This document shows positions 1 through 9,500 of a stretch of DNA of 64,000 nucleotides, in pieces. The notes under the pieces are model-generated. The model saw only the letters and a list, made by a program, of their open reading frames with translations, made no database searches and was not told the origin of the DNA. How positions within the stretch are numbered: position 1 is the first letter of the stretch; every line of letters starts with the position of its first letter. The DNA comes from Roseibacillus ishigakijimensis (GTDB lineage: Bacteria; Verrucomicrobiota; Verrucomicrobiia; Verrucomicrobiales; Akkermansiaceae): assembly GCF_016595415.1 (NCBI RefSeq), contig NZ_JAENIO010000006.1, positions 1 to 64,000 on the forward strand, in the 5' to 3' direction. Both the position numbers and the translations under genes were made by a program.

Positions 1-2
1 AT

Positions 3-653
3 TCGGAGATCGAAACAGACTTCCACGTTGGCTACAATTCCACCTACGTGTGGCGTGGTCAGGATCTTGGCGACAACATGTATGAGTATGGCCTCGACGT
101 TGCTGGTTCCTGCGATTGCGGACTCGATTGGAGCGCGGGTGTCTGGTATGCCAATCCTTCTGACAACGAAGCGAATGACGAGCTGAACATCTATGGTGAA
201 GTTTCCAAGGACTTCAGCTACTTCACTGCTGCTCTCGGCTTCATCCACTACGAATTCGACGACACTATCGATGCTGACAACACCGAAGCTTACGGTTCTC
301 TTGGTGCTGCCTTCTACGGCGTTGACCTTGGTGCCACTCTCTACTGGGTTGTCGATGGCGACACCGATGCCAATCCTGCTTGGGGTGAGCTGAGCGCTTC
401 CTACGGTTACGACATCAGCGACAAGCTGAGCGCTTCTTTGGGCCTTACTTGGGGTTTCACTGTCGATGCGGACGGTGGCGATCACTACAACAGCTACAAT
501 GCGGCTCTCTCCTTTGACTACGCTGCTAGCGAGAACATCACTGTTTCTCCCTACGTGGCTTACAACGGTGCCGACGGCTACAATGTGGACCGTATCGGTG
601 TTGAAGACTTCGACGGCATCTACGGTGGTGTTTCCGTCAGCTTCAGCTTCTAA
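3..653 (+). CDS. Outer-membrane porin-like beta-barrel protein, C-terminal part (5' end outside window)
   Basis: The reading frame is open from the first complete codon at base 3, so the start lies upstream of the window; an ATG at 48 is internal. The roughly 216 visible residues are rich in alternating aromatic and polar residues and Asp/Gly turns. They begin with a strand of the type VGYNSTYVWRGQ, close to the first strand of TorF/Gcw_chp-type putative porins, and end in Phe (VSFSF), the usual C-terminal signature for insertion of outer-membrane barrels. It would sit in the outer membrane. The substrate cannot be told. A strong terminator follows directly. Codon use is simpler and more U-ending than in the neighbours, as in highly expressed genes. 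Confidence 0.75.
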   Translation, partial: SEIETDFHVGYNSTYVWRGQDLGDNMYEYGLDVAGSCDCGLDWSAGVWYANPSDNEANDELNIYGEVSKDFSYFTAALGFIHYEFDDTIDADNTEAYGSLGAAFYGVDLGATLYWVVDGDTDANPAWGELSASYGYDISDKLSASLGLTWGFTVDADGGDHYNSYNAALSFDYAASENITVSPYVAYNGADGYNVDRIGVEDFDGIYGGVSVSFSF

Positions 654-685
654 GACTGTTTCATTCGTTTGAATTTTTCCAGAAG

Positions 686-717
686 ACGGCTCCGACTGGG
701 TTCGGGGCCGTTTTTTT
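686..717 (+). terminator. Rho-independent terminator of the porin-like gene
   Basis: A 10-bp stem (ACGGCTCCGA paired with TCGGGGCCGT, one G-U) closes a 6-base loop and is followed by seven Ts, 33 bases after the stop codon. Confidence 0.85.
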
Positions 718-732
718 GTGATCCGGGGAAGA

Positions 733-748
733 GTCCAGATATCTGGAC
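733..748. repeat. Perfect 16-bp palindrome between two convergent genes
   Basis: GTCCAGATATCTGGAC is self-complementary over all 16 bases. It lies between the terminators of the porin-like gene and the DUF1080 gene. It is framed by TCCGGGG (722-728) and CCCCGGA (758-764), so a longer hairpin could form that competes with the minus-strand terminator at 752-785. It could be a protein-binding site or a transcript-end structure; nothing decides between them. Confidence 0.5.
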
Positions 749-751
749 AAG

Positions 752-785
752 AAAAAACCCCGGACGAAGGTCTCGTGCCGGGGTT
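752..785 (-). terminator. Rho-independent terminator of the DUF1080 gene
   Basis: Read on the minus strand, AACCCCGG and CCGGGGTT form an 8-bp stem around an 18-base loop and end in a run of six Ts, 26 bases after the stop codon of the DUF1080 gene. Confidence 0.8.
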
Positions 786-810
786 CGTTGGAAGGGGAAC
801 GGGGGTTCTC

Positions 811-1542
811 TTAGAGTTCTTTCAGATAGAGGTTTTTCCAGAGAATGTCACCGGATTTTCCACTGTGGACCTGGAGGGCGATGAAGCCTTCGAGGGTGGT
901 GTGCTCGTCGTTGGTGTCGGTGTAATCGGCACGTTTTTCGCCGTTGAGCCAAGTCTGCAGGTGATTCCCCTCGCATTTGATGACGATGGTGTTCCAGTCG
1001 TCCCATTTGAAGACTTTCTCACCTTGCTCGGTGAAGGCGGCTTTCACTTCTTCGGGGGCGTCTTTATGGGGATCGAGCCAGCCACGACGTGCTTCGTCAA
1101 AGATGCCCGCGGTCCAGGAACGTGCGCCGTTTTTCCAGTTGTCGTGCTCGCATTGATAGCCCATCACCCGGCCATCGGGATCGTCACCTTTGTGAATGCC
1201 GCGGAACATGCAGCCGGAGTTGCCGTCTTTGTCGATGAATTTGAATTGGAAGACGTAAATGAAATCGCCGAAGACCTCATTGGTGCGGAGGAAGGTATTG
1301 CCTTTTACATTTTGCCCGAAGCCTCGGATAGCTCCGTCTTTCACTTCATACTCGGCTGTGCCGCCGGTTTTGCGCCAACCATCGAGGGTTTTGCCATCGA
1401 AGAGAGCGGTGAAGCCGGATTCCTCTAGCTTTGCGGTATCGAGTTGGGCGGGCAGGCCGGCGGGGAGAGCGGCTTTTTCTCCGTGATGGTCGGCCAAGGC
1501 CGGAACGGCGAGGAAGAGGGTGAGAGCGAGTGTTTTCATCAT
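811..1542 (-). CDS. Secreted DUF1080 (3-keto-disaccharide hydrolase-type) protein
   Basis: 243 residues: a signal peptide (MMKTLALTLFLAVPALA) followed by one DUF1080 domain, seen in the FTALFDGKTLDGWR opening, the GCMFRGI and MGYQCEHDN segments and the closing ILWKNLYLKEL strand. The family has a concanavalin-like beta-sandwich fold; members hydrolyse 3-keto-glycosides or bind sugars and are very numerous in Verrucomicrobia and Planctomycetes. It should act outside the inner membrane. The start ATGATG overlaps the TGA of the upstream UDG-like gene by four bases, so the two are probably co-translated although no functional link is apparent. An in-frame ATG one codon later (1539) is equally possible. 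Confidence 0.9.
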   Translation of the reverse strand: MMKTLALTLFLAVPALADHHGEKAALPAGLPAQLDTAKLEESGFTALFDGKTLDGWRKTGGTAEYEVKDGAIRGFGQNVKGNTFLRTNEVFGDFIYVFQFKFIDKDGNSGCMFRGIHKGDDPDGRVMGYQCEHDNWKNGARSWTAGIFDEARRGWLDPHKDAPEEVKAAFTEQGEKVFKWDDWNTIVIKCEGNHLQTWLNGEKRADYTDTNDEHTTLEGFIALQVHSGKSGDILWKNLYLKEL

Positions 1543-2441
1543 TGTTTTGGTAAAAAGTATCCTCGTTGCTTCTCGGAGATGGGCAAGGAAAGCTTTTCCA
1601 TCACTACGAGGAGCTCTTCCCAGATTTTTCGCTTCTCTTGCAAAGCATCGGCATCATTGAGAAGGAGGAAGGAGGGGTGGTGGGTGACGCGGGTGGGCAC
1701 CCCTTCGACTTGGTGCCAAGATCCGCGGAGGTCATCAAAACTGTCCGTGCGGTTGAGGAGGCCTTGCGCGGAGGCCGCGCCGAGGGCGACGATGGCTTTT
1801 GGTTGCACGATGGCGATTTCGGCAGCGAGAAAAGGGAGGGAAAGGTGGACTTCCTCCCGGCGGGGAGGGCGGTTGTTGGTGGTTTGCCCTGGCATGGCGG
1901 GCCGGTATTTGCAGAGGTTGGTCAGGTAGACGTCCTCCCGCGAGAGTTTCATCGCTTTGAGAATGGCGTCCAGTTTCTCGCCTGCGGGGCCGGCGAAGGG
2001 ATGGCCTTTTTGCTCGTCGTGGTGGCCGGGTGCGTCGCCCACCAGCATGAGGTCGGCGGTGACCTTGCCGCTGCCGAAGACCAGGTGCTTGCGGAAGGAA
2101 CCCAGCTCGCGGAAGGGGGGCCAGTGGGCGGCTAGAGACTGGAGGGAGGCGAGCTTTTCGGCAGGACTGGAGCCTTGGGGGACTGGTCGAGGTGCTGGTT
2201 CGTTACCTGCTGCCGGGGAGGGGGATGGGGTCGCCTTTTTGGCCGGGCGATCCAAGCGAGGAAGCTCTTCAGACGAAGGAGCTTGCTTCGCCAGGTCGGG
2301 GGCTTTCCTCTCACTGGGGCCATCGGGGCCGAGGGTGAGTTCTTGTTTGTAGAGTTTGCGCAATACCGCCCGGGCCTCGGGGGTGACCGCGAGGTGGGTC
2401 TCGCCCTGGGCAAGGAGTTGGCGGAGGTAGGGCAGCAACAT
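1539..2441 (-). CDS. Uracil-DNA glycosylase family protein lacking the family-4 iron-sulfur cysteines
   Basis: 300 residues. The N-terminal 90 residues are a helical stretch plus a Pro/Ser/Lys-rich linker. The rest is the UDG fold: motif 1 appears as VGDAPG with HPFAGPAG (usual form GEAPG and GxPFVGxAG), the middle block as TNLCKYRP and NRPPRREE, and motif 3 as THHPSF. Family-4 enzymes remove uracil from DNA and bind a 4Fe-4S cluster through four Cys. Here the CxxC before motif 1 is absent (AAHWPPFRELGSF), the residue before RP is Tyr rather than Cys, and the only nearby Cys is shifted. It therefore probably folds without the cluster, and glycosylase activity is uncertain. It overlaps the DUF1080 start by four bases. 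Confidence 0.85.
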   Translation of the reverse strand: MLLPYLRQLLAQGETHLAVTPEARAVLRKLYKQELTLGPDGPSERKAPDLAKQAPSSEELPRLDRPAKKATPSPSPAAGNEPAPRPVPQGSSPAEKLASLQSLAAHWPPFRELGSFRKHLVFGSGKVTADLMLVGDAPGHHDEQKGHPFAGPAGEKLDAILKAMKLSREDVYLTNLCKYRPAMPGQTTNNRPPRREEVHLSLPFLAAEIAIVQPKAIVALGAASAQGLLNRTDSFDDLRGSWHQVEGVPTRVTHHPSFLLLNDADALQEKRKIWEELLVVMEKLSLPISEKQRGYFLPKQ

Positions 2442-2549
2442 GGCGGGGGCGAGCTTGGGTAAGTTGGGGAGGGGAAACCAGCTCTTTTTAAGGGGAAACC
2501 TTGCTCACCATGTTTGCGAAAGAGTCTTTATGAAGATCGTTGGCTCTCG

Positions 2550-4163
2550 CTACCGGGCGGGGTGGATTTTGAGGAAACGACGGGAATTCTCGAAGAAGTA
2601 GCGCTGGTAAAAAGGGCGGAGGCCATCGGTTAGAAAGACCGCTTGGGTGGCCCGGAGGGCGGCGGCGGGATGAGCGCCGTCGGGGAGGAACCAATCGGTG
2701 CCATAGAGCAGCTTGTCGCCGAAGTGGTTCTTATGCTCGGTTTCCTCTTGGAGCAGGTTCGTCAGCCGGTGGCCAAAGCGAGCCTGGTCCTTGGGTTCGA
2801 CCACAAAGGAATTGATGGTGATCTCGCAGTAGACGTGCGGAAACTCGCGGCAGAGGGCGAGAGTCTCCTGGCCCCAGTTGGAGTAGTTCTTTTTCCCCAA
2901 CCAGAATTCTTCGCCGCCGGCGTGGCCGAGGCAGAGCCGCAAGCCGGAGCGACTTTTGCCGGAGGGAGTCTTGCTTTCCAGGTAAGCCCGCCACCATTTG
3001 GGGTGGGAGTGGTGTTCGCCGTAGCCCTTCCTGGCCTCGAACTCGCCATGGCCGGCGTGGGTGAAAACGGGCACGTCATTCTCGAGGCACCAGTCCAGCA
3101 CTTCGGCCAGGCGTCGGTTGAGCTCTGCGGCATCGAGGGAGCCGAAACGATTTTCCCACTGGGCACCCGGATGGCGGGTGAAGAGGGGGCGGGGTTTGCG
3201 GGGAATGTCGTTGGCCGCGGGCCGGTAGCCGGAAGGGGGGTAGATTTTGACCCCGCTGGCACCGTATTTTTCCACCGCCTCCCGGACGATGCGCAGGGCC
3301 GAGCCGGGTTGGCCGCCTTCGGTGTGATCGCGGAAGGGGTTGTAGGCGACGAACCAGAGCATGCGGCCCTTTTCCCGGGCGGCTTGTGCCCGGAGGCGGG
3401 GCAGTTGCTCTGTGACGAAGTCGTAGAAGCGGCCTTCTTCGCGCTGTTGAGCATAGACGGGGCCCAGATCCATGGCGTGGGAGACGAGGGTGATGCGGGC
3501 GCCCTGGTCTCCGTGCAATTGGCGGAAGATGGGCACCATATCGCTGTCGCTCTGGGTCAGCAGCCAGAGGAAGCGGACCAGGGCTTGATCGCTGGTGGGT
3601 CCGGAATGATGGGTGAGCAGTTCCTCAAATCCCATCATCTTTCCTGCGGTGCGAATGGCGGTGCGCTCGAGGGGATTCATTTGGTCGGCGACGGCAGTGA
3701 TGCTTGCCAAACGGGTGTCAAAGTCGACTCCGGGGTCCCAGGCCCCGGCTTGGATTCCTTTTTCGATGAGCCCGATGAGGATACCACAGAGAAAGCCGGG
3801 CTGGCCTTCCTGGCGGAGCAGTTCGGGTGTGATTGCTGGCTGGGAGGCGGCTTCGCCTGCGAGTGGTCCCTCGCGGGTGAGGCGGCTGATGGCATCGGCC
3901 AGATGAATGGCGCAGCAGTCGGAGATGAGCCAGGAAAAGGGGGGGAAGAGGTCGCGTTTGCCCAAGAGAATCCCGCGCAGGGGGAGGTAGCGGGAGTTGA
4001 AAGTGTGGGTGTGAATGTCGATGATCTCGGTTTTTTGGGCCAAGGGCTCCGAGACGGGATCGATTTGTTGCAGGGCGTTCTGGAAGCGTTTTTCCGCAGG
4101 AGTGAGGGAGTGGCAGGAGAACATGAGTGGAGTGAGGGTGAGAAGAAGGAGGAGAGATTTCAT
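2550..4163 (-). CDS. Amidohydrolase-family lipoprotein
   Basis: 537 residues from the ATG at 4163. A start at 4280 would add 39 low-quality residues ahead of a perfect lipoprotein signal, and the ATG at 4163 overlaps the upstream stop as ATGA, so 4163 is preferred. The signal is MKSLLLLL...LMFSC with Cys17 as the acylated residue. The mature part has amidohydrolase_2 features: DIHTHTF near residue 50 for the metal site, FTHAGHGEF, LCLGHAGGEEFW and YGTDWF with the terminal metal-site Asp. Such enzymes hydrolyse or decarboxylate small ring compounds or esters. As a lipoprotein it would act on the periplasmic side. It is the last gene of the large oxidoreductase cluster. Confidence 0.85.
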   Translation of the reverse strand: MKSLLLLLTLTPLMFSCHSLTPAEKRFQNALQQIDPVSEPLAQKTEIIDIHTHTFNSRYLPLRGILLGKRDLFPPFSWLISDCCAIHLADAISRLTREGPLAGEAASQPAITPELLRQEGQPGFLCGILIGLIEKGIQAGAWDPGVDFDTRLASITAVADQMNPLERTAIRTAGKMMGFEELLTHHSGPTSDQALVRFLWLLTQSDSDMVPIFRQLHGDQGARITLVSHAMDLGPVYAQQREEGRFYDFVTEQLPRLRAQAAREKGRMLWFVAYNPFRDHTEGGQPGSALRIVREAVEKYGASGVKIYPPSGYRPAANDIPRKPRPLFTRHPGAQWENRFGSLDAAELNRRLAEVLDWCLENDVPVFTHAGHGEFEARKGYGEHHSHPKWWRAYLESKTPSGKSRSGLRLCLGHAGGEEFWLGKKNYSNWGQETLALCREFPHVYCEITINSFVVEPKDQARFGHRLTNLLQEETEHKNHFGDKLLYGTDWFLPDGAHPAAALRATQAVFLTDGLRPFYQRYFFENSRRFLKIHPAR

Positions 4164-6514
4164 GAGTCGGTGGCTGGGTGGTTGCTGGAGTGCGGGAGGT
4201 GGTGGGAAAAATGCCACTGGCGATCGCCTGCTGCAGAAGCGACGGCGGCGTGGAAGAGAATGGTGCCGATGCGGTGCCATTCGGTTCCGGAGAGTTGGCC
4301 GGAGAGGCCTTTGCGAGCCCCTTGGTCGGAAACCCAGATTTCGCCGGAGAGTGGTTCGAGCGTTTTCTCGTTGGCAAAGCGGCGGAGGATTTCCTCGCGA
4401 AAGTCGCTCTCCTGCGAGTCGGTGGTGGGGGGGCTTCCCTGCAGGACCACTTGCAGGAAACGGGGCTCTCCGGCTCCTGAGGTGAGAACGTGAAGGGGGC
4501 GGGTCCAGGGGCTCCGGCTTTGGAAGGGGTAGGTGATGAGAGTGAGAAGAAGGAGGGGCAGGCTTTGGCGTGACAGACGGAGAGTGGCCGGGGGCGAATT
4601 GCTGAGGTGGCTACCGATGATGCTGGGGGCGTGCAGGCCGCCAAAATCTTCGTGGAGAAGAAGTGTGTGGACTTTGTCGTGCTCATTTTCCCGGGGGAAA
4701 AGTTGGCAGGCGAGTCCCAGCGAACGGGGGTGTCCATTCTTGGTCTCGGCAGTGAAGGAGGAAAGACGGGCGAGGAGGGGGAAGTTGGTGCCGGGGGCGA
4801 GCAGGCCTTGGTAGGGGTTGTCTTTGTTTTCGGCGATTTGCCAAGTTCCCTTTAGGCAAATGCCATTGGCGTTGATGAGTTTGGGGTAACCCTGGCCGGT
4901 GGCGCGGAAGGGGGCTTGCGAGTGGAGGATGCGCCGCTGGGCGGCGAGGTAGTCGAAGAGGGGGTGGCGGGTGAGCGTGCCCCACAGAAGGCGCCGAAAG
5001 GAAAGCTGGTGAAGGGGGAGCTCCTGATAGGGCTCGGCGGAGAGCTTTTGCCAGGTTTCCTCGCAGGAGAGGGGAGTGGCCTGGCGGTCTTCGTAGTCGA
5101 AAGCCTGTCCTCCCCTGGAGGGGTTCGCAGCCTGGCGTGCGTGGAATTCTCCCCCCTTCCAAGCGATAAAAAAGAAGAAAGAGGCGGCGGCGAGAGTGGT
5201 GAGCACGAGGGTGAGGAGGAGGAGAGCGAGCTTGAGGCTGGGAGCAAACGAAGCGGCTCCTGCCAGAAGGGTGAGGGCGGGCGCTCCGGCGAGGAAGAGC
5301 AGGCCGAGTTGGGCGGGGAGGAGGCGGGAGCGGGCCCAGAGCTTGGGGGTGACGAGGCCGAGAGCGAGAAGCAGGGCTAGAAGGGGGAAGGCCACTTTGC
5401 GCCAATTGGCCGGGGTGAGGTCCGGGCGGGGGGAGGGGACCCGGGCCGGGTGATGGGAGAGAGCAGGACCAGTCCACGGGGGCGCGAGATAGGGGAATGC
5501 CGCGAGGAAGGGTTTGTCATTTCCCCGGGCCGCATCGTAGTGGGGATCGTCGGTCTTGGCGACTTCCAGCAATTGCCCGTCGCCTTGGATGGCCAAGGGG
5601 AGGAGCACGTCATCATTCAGCGCGCGGCCATTGGGGAAGCGAGCCCTTTGACCCGGGCCCGTCGGCAGGCGGAAGATGACGACGTCGGGGGCGGCGTCGT
5701 AGGGGCGATGGGCGAAGAGTGGGGAGAGGAAGGTGCGCCGAAAGTCCTCTTCCAGGGTTGGTTGCTCGTGACGGCGGAGGATTTCCCGCACGTGTTGCGA
5801 GGGTGGCAGGGTGTTGAGGAGCTCGAAGCGGGGTAGCTGGGTGCGCTGGGCCCGCCCGACATGCTCGACCTTGCGGCCCTTGCGCCAGGCTTCCCCCCAG
5901 ACGATGACCTCCTGAGCGTCGTCCAGGGTATTGAGCGGGAGGCTGATGATGGCGGCGACCACGTTGTGTCGCTCGAAGCGGGGAAGGAGGAAGGGATCGT
6001 CGAAGAGACCGGAAGCCACATTGATGCGCCCGGGCACAAAGTCTCCCTCGGTGAGGGCCTTGCCTGTCGAGAGTCCGGTGACTTCAAAGCGGGCAATTTT
6101 TCCTTGTTCATCGAAGGTGAAATCAAAGGCAATGTCGGCGGCAATCTGTTCGGGGTGGTCGAAGTGGCCCCCGTAGCGCTGCTGCATCATGGCCTTATCG
6201 TGGCGCAGGCCGAGAGTCCCTCCCCGATTCAGATCGAGGGCGAGGCGATACTCCAGATTGTCGAAGTCGAGAGGCAGAGCCTCTTGGGGCGGGCCCAAAC
6301 CGGGGAAAACCCCGAGAATGAGGACGAGAGCCCCGGGGGGATGGCTGGAGTCGCTGAAAACGTAAAGATCGGTCAAGCGGGCTTCCCCATCCTGGGCAGG
6401 TTTCAGGGGGTTGATGACGAGGGGGTCGGCGTGATCAGAGCTCGCCAGAGGAAGGGAGAGGGCCCCGGAGAGCAGCAGGACTAGGCCGGGAAGGTGGAAG
6501 AACGGGAGCTTCAT
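4160..6514 (-). CDS. DUF4331 / membrane / catalase-like fusion protein
   Basis: 784 residues with a signal peptide. Residues about 25-340 are DUF4331-like: SSDHADPLVINP, then LTDLYVFSD and a beta-rich body. Residues about 370-455 form two to four transmembrane helices. Residues about 460-784 resemble the bacterial catalase-family proteins that are much shorter than true catalases: GYPKLINANGICLKG, NPYQGL, LLARLSS, LACQLFP and HEDFGG. I do not see the catalase proximal RxxxY motif or a convincing distal His, so heme binding and peroxidase activity are unproven. The gene starts 7 bases after the GMC/patatin gene and overlaps the amidohydrolase start as ATGA, so all belong to one transcript. The catalase assignment is weaker than DUF4331. 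Confidence 0.75.
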   Translation of the reverse strand: MKLPFFHLPGLVLLLSGALSLPLASSDHADPLVINPLKPAQDGEARLTDLYVFSDSSHPPGALVLILGVFPGLGPPQEALPLDFDNLEYRLALDLNRGGTLGLRHDKAMMQQRYGGHFDHPEQIAADIAFDFTFDEQGKIARFEVTGLSTGKALTEGDFVPGRINVASGLFDDPFLLPRFERHNVVAAIISLPLNTLDDAQEVIVWGEAWRKGRKVEHVGRAQRTQLPRFELLNTLPPSQHVREILRRHEQPTLEEDFRRTFLSPLFAHRPYDAAPDVVIFRLPTGPGQRARFPNGRALNDDVLLPLAIQGDGQLLEVAKTDDPHYDAARGNDKPFLAAFPYLAPPWTGPALSHHPARVPSPRPDLTPANWRKVAFPLLALLLALGLVTPKLWARSRLLPAQLGLLFLAGAPALTLLAGAASFAPSLKLALLLLTLVLTTLAAASFFFFIAWKGGEFHARQAANPSRGGQAFDYEDRQATPLSCEETWQKLSAEPYQELPLHQLSFRRLLWGTLTRHPLFDYLAAQRRILHSQAPFRATGQGYPKLINANGICLKGTWQIAENKDNPYQGLLAPGTNFPLLARLSSFTAETKNGHPRSLGLACQLFPRENEHDKVHTLLLHEDFGGLHAPSIIGSHLSNSPPATLRLSRQSLPLLLLTLITYPFQSRSPWTRPLHVLTSGAGEPRFLQVVLQGSPPTTDSQESDFREEILRRFANEKTLEPLSGEIWVSDQGARKGLSGQLSGTEWHRIGTILFHAAVASAAGDRQWHFSHHLPHSSNHPATDS

Positions 6515-6521
6515 GGCGTGC

Positions 6522-9500
6522 CTAGTCGTGATCGGTCGCTGGCTCCGGTCCGTTGTTCAAATCGCGCAGTACCCGATTTCCAATTTGTTGACCCAAGGCG
6601 CGGTAGCTCTCCCATTGGGCGCTATCGAAGGATTGGTCCAGGGTGGAGTCTTGGGGGAAGTGGGGCCAATTGCTGGCGTAGTTGAGAATGTCGCCCGAGA
6701 GCTCGCGATTCAGGCTGGGCTTGATGAGCAAGAGCCAGCTCACCTGTCGCTCCGGGCTATCCTGATCGCCGGGACCGTGTTCATAGGTGATGCGGGCCAG
6801 AGCGGCGTGGGGGCCATTGCCCTTGAAATCCCGGGTGAGCTGGTCCAGTGAGCCGAGATAGCGAGCGTCGATCCAAGAGCCGAAGTGGGCTCGGGCCTGG
6901 TGGGCGCTTTCTCGCAAGGTCTCCGAATCCGGTGCTGTTGTGGCATCGGGGGGGCGCATGTCGTTCGCAGCGGTGACGATATCATTCCAGGCCTTCTCTT
7001 GCGAGTCGCCGAAAAACGCGGCCGACTGGGGCTGGGGCACCCACTGAATCTGGGCTCCGAAGTCGACGCGGACCCGGCGTTCAAGAAGGGCCAGGTCATT
7101 GTTGCGGTACTTGGGGTCCTCCCCCGCATCGACCAGGATGATGTAAGGCACGCGGCGGCGGACCAGCTCGTAAGCACCGGTCACCTCGAAGTGCCCCCCG
7201 TCGCTGAGGTGCCAGAACCAGCGGGAGGCTCCGTGGAAGCGGCCCCGCCACTCGGCGAGGAGCAGGCTCTGCACTTTGAACAAGCGCACGGGCAGGCTGG
7301 AGAGTTTACGGAAGATATTCTCCGGATAGCGGTTGGGGCGCTCGTTGGCCCAGATGCCGGAGTCCCACCAATAGCCAAGGCGGAAATTGACGAGGCCGAA
7401 GAAGAGGGAGAGCAAGGGGCTGGTCCGGCGGCCCATTCCGGTGCTGAAGGCCGCGCCCGAGATGGCCATCCAAGTTCCCAGCGAGAGGGGCTCGGCGTTG
7501 GCTGCTTCTCCCTGGCGGGTGCCGAGGACGTGGAAGTTGTGGGGGTCGCCGAGGAGAGGGATCGCTTTCAGGGCATTGCGCTCTTTCCCGTTTCTTTCAT
7601 GGCGTCGTTCGGGGCCATCGTGTCCGTGGAGGCGGCGGAAGAATTTTTGCCAGCGGCGGTGGGGGTCTGGTGCGGCCCATTGGGCGAAATACTTCCGCCC
7701 CACCGAGACGCCGGCGGGTCCCAGAGCCATGGGCAGGGCCTTGCGGTCGAGAATGGAGCGATCGGAGGCATTGTCGACGGTCTCGTTGATGCAGACATTG
7801 ATTAGGTGGAGGGGGCCTCCGGCTTTCTCGGGATGATACTGGTCAAAGGGGAGGTCGTCATCGCCATCTGCCAACTTGATATTTTCTCCTCCCGAGCCGC
7901 CGGCTCCGAAGACCCGCCGGGCATTGGTCGCTCCCAGATAGGTGCGGATGAGCCGGGCGGCATAGGACTTGTGGAAAGAGGAGCGATTGAGGACCTCAAA
8001 GGCGTAGCCGAAGGCGAGCGCGAAGCCAAAGGCGGTGAGCACGATGAGGAGAAACCAGGCGCGATGGCAGTGGAGCAGGGAATGGGTGCCGACGTGAACG
8101 ATGAAGAGAAGAAGAGCGAGGAGCGGAAGGGCGAGGACTTTGACCGTGGTCTCGAGATTCCACCCCATCCCTTGGGCCGGGCCCGAAGAGACTTTGTTGG
8201 CTAGGTGGCTGAGGAAGGAAAGGGCGGGGGCGGTCATGAGCAGGGCCCCCAGAGTGGTGAGAAAGTCGCCAAACGAGCAGGTGTAGTGACGGGCGGCGGT
8301 GTCGAGCGTGGCGATCAGAATGGTGGCGACGAAGAGGGTGAGGGCTGTTCCCAACCAGGCGGTGATGCGGTTGCGAATCAAAATGGAATCTGCCCCCCCG
8401 GCTTGAAAATCGGTCCATTCCGTGCCGGGAGGAGAGCCTGCCCGGGATTGGACCCGGGCGAGCTCCTGCCCCAGCCAGCTCAGGAGGAGGATGACGAAGG
8501 CGAGCCCGCCCAGCAAAACTTGACCGGTGCCGAGCAAGAACAGGCTGGCGATGAGGAGCACGAGGGTGGCTGCCAGGGGGAGGGGAGAAAGGGGGCGGTA
8601 GCTCTGGGGGCCGGGGGTCAGCCAGTAACCCAGGGAGAGAGGAATGACGCCAGCGATCAGGAGGAAGATGGGGAAGAAAAAGAGGGGGCTGGGGTTCACC
8701 GTCTCTCCCCCCAGGGTGAAGGAGGCAGGGGCCAAAGTGTCGGGCAGAGCCAGCGAGAGGTAGGCAATGAGAGAGGAGAAAAGAAAGGCCACGGAACCGA
8801 GGAGGAAGTAGACCGTAAAGAGATTCCGCCACAGGATGGCGGCGTGCAGCATCAGGTTGCGGGAGCCTCCCCCCAGAATGTAATCGGCCTGCGAGCGGAG
8901 CCAGGAAATGGGGGCGGAATGATTTTCCCGCAGGAGATCCTGCACTTTGCCCACAGGGTCGGCCGCTTCGCTGCTATCCGGGGGAGCATTGGTCACTTGC
9001 GGACGGGTGAAGAGGCGGCCGAGGAAGCCTCCGGCATAGCCGCCGCCGGAGACTGTGCTGAGGTAGTCCACCCGGCGGAGCAGATTCTTTTCCGCCAGGG
9101 CTTGGAGAAAGCCGAGGCTGAAGGTGGCGCTGCGCACCCCGCCACCGGAAAGGGCCAGCCCCAGAGTGTCGGCCGGGAGGCCATTCGCCGGGGTGTCGGC
9201 CGCTTGCGGCAGGCGGGCCACCCGGCGGCGCTCGGCGATGGCTTGGGCTTCCGCGCGGCAGAATTCGGCGGGAAAATCCTCCCGCTTTTCGTCAGCGAGG
9301 ATGGTGTCGGCGGCCTTTTCACTCACCATAAAGACGGGCGCGACGATGAAGTAGCCGGGAATCCGGGGAAAGACGGAGGCGTCCACCACGCGCAGTCCAC
9401 GCACCCCGTGGACGCGGAACTGGCTGTCGAGGACGGCATGGCGATCGGTGAGCTGGTCCGGGTCTTTTTGCCATTTGTCCGCGCCGATGCGGCAGGTGCA

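Noticed and set aside
2643-4493. 616-residue plus-strand frame opposite the amidohydrolase lipoprotein
   Set aside because: The minus-strand gene has a lipobox and metal-site motifs and an ATGA junction; the plus frame has none.
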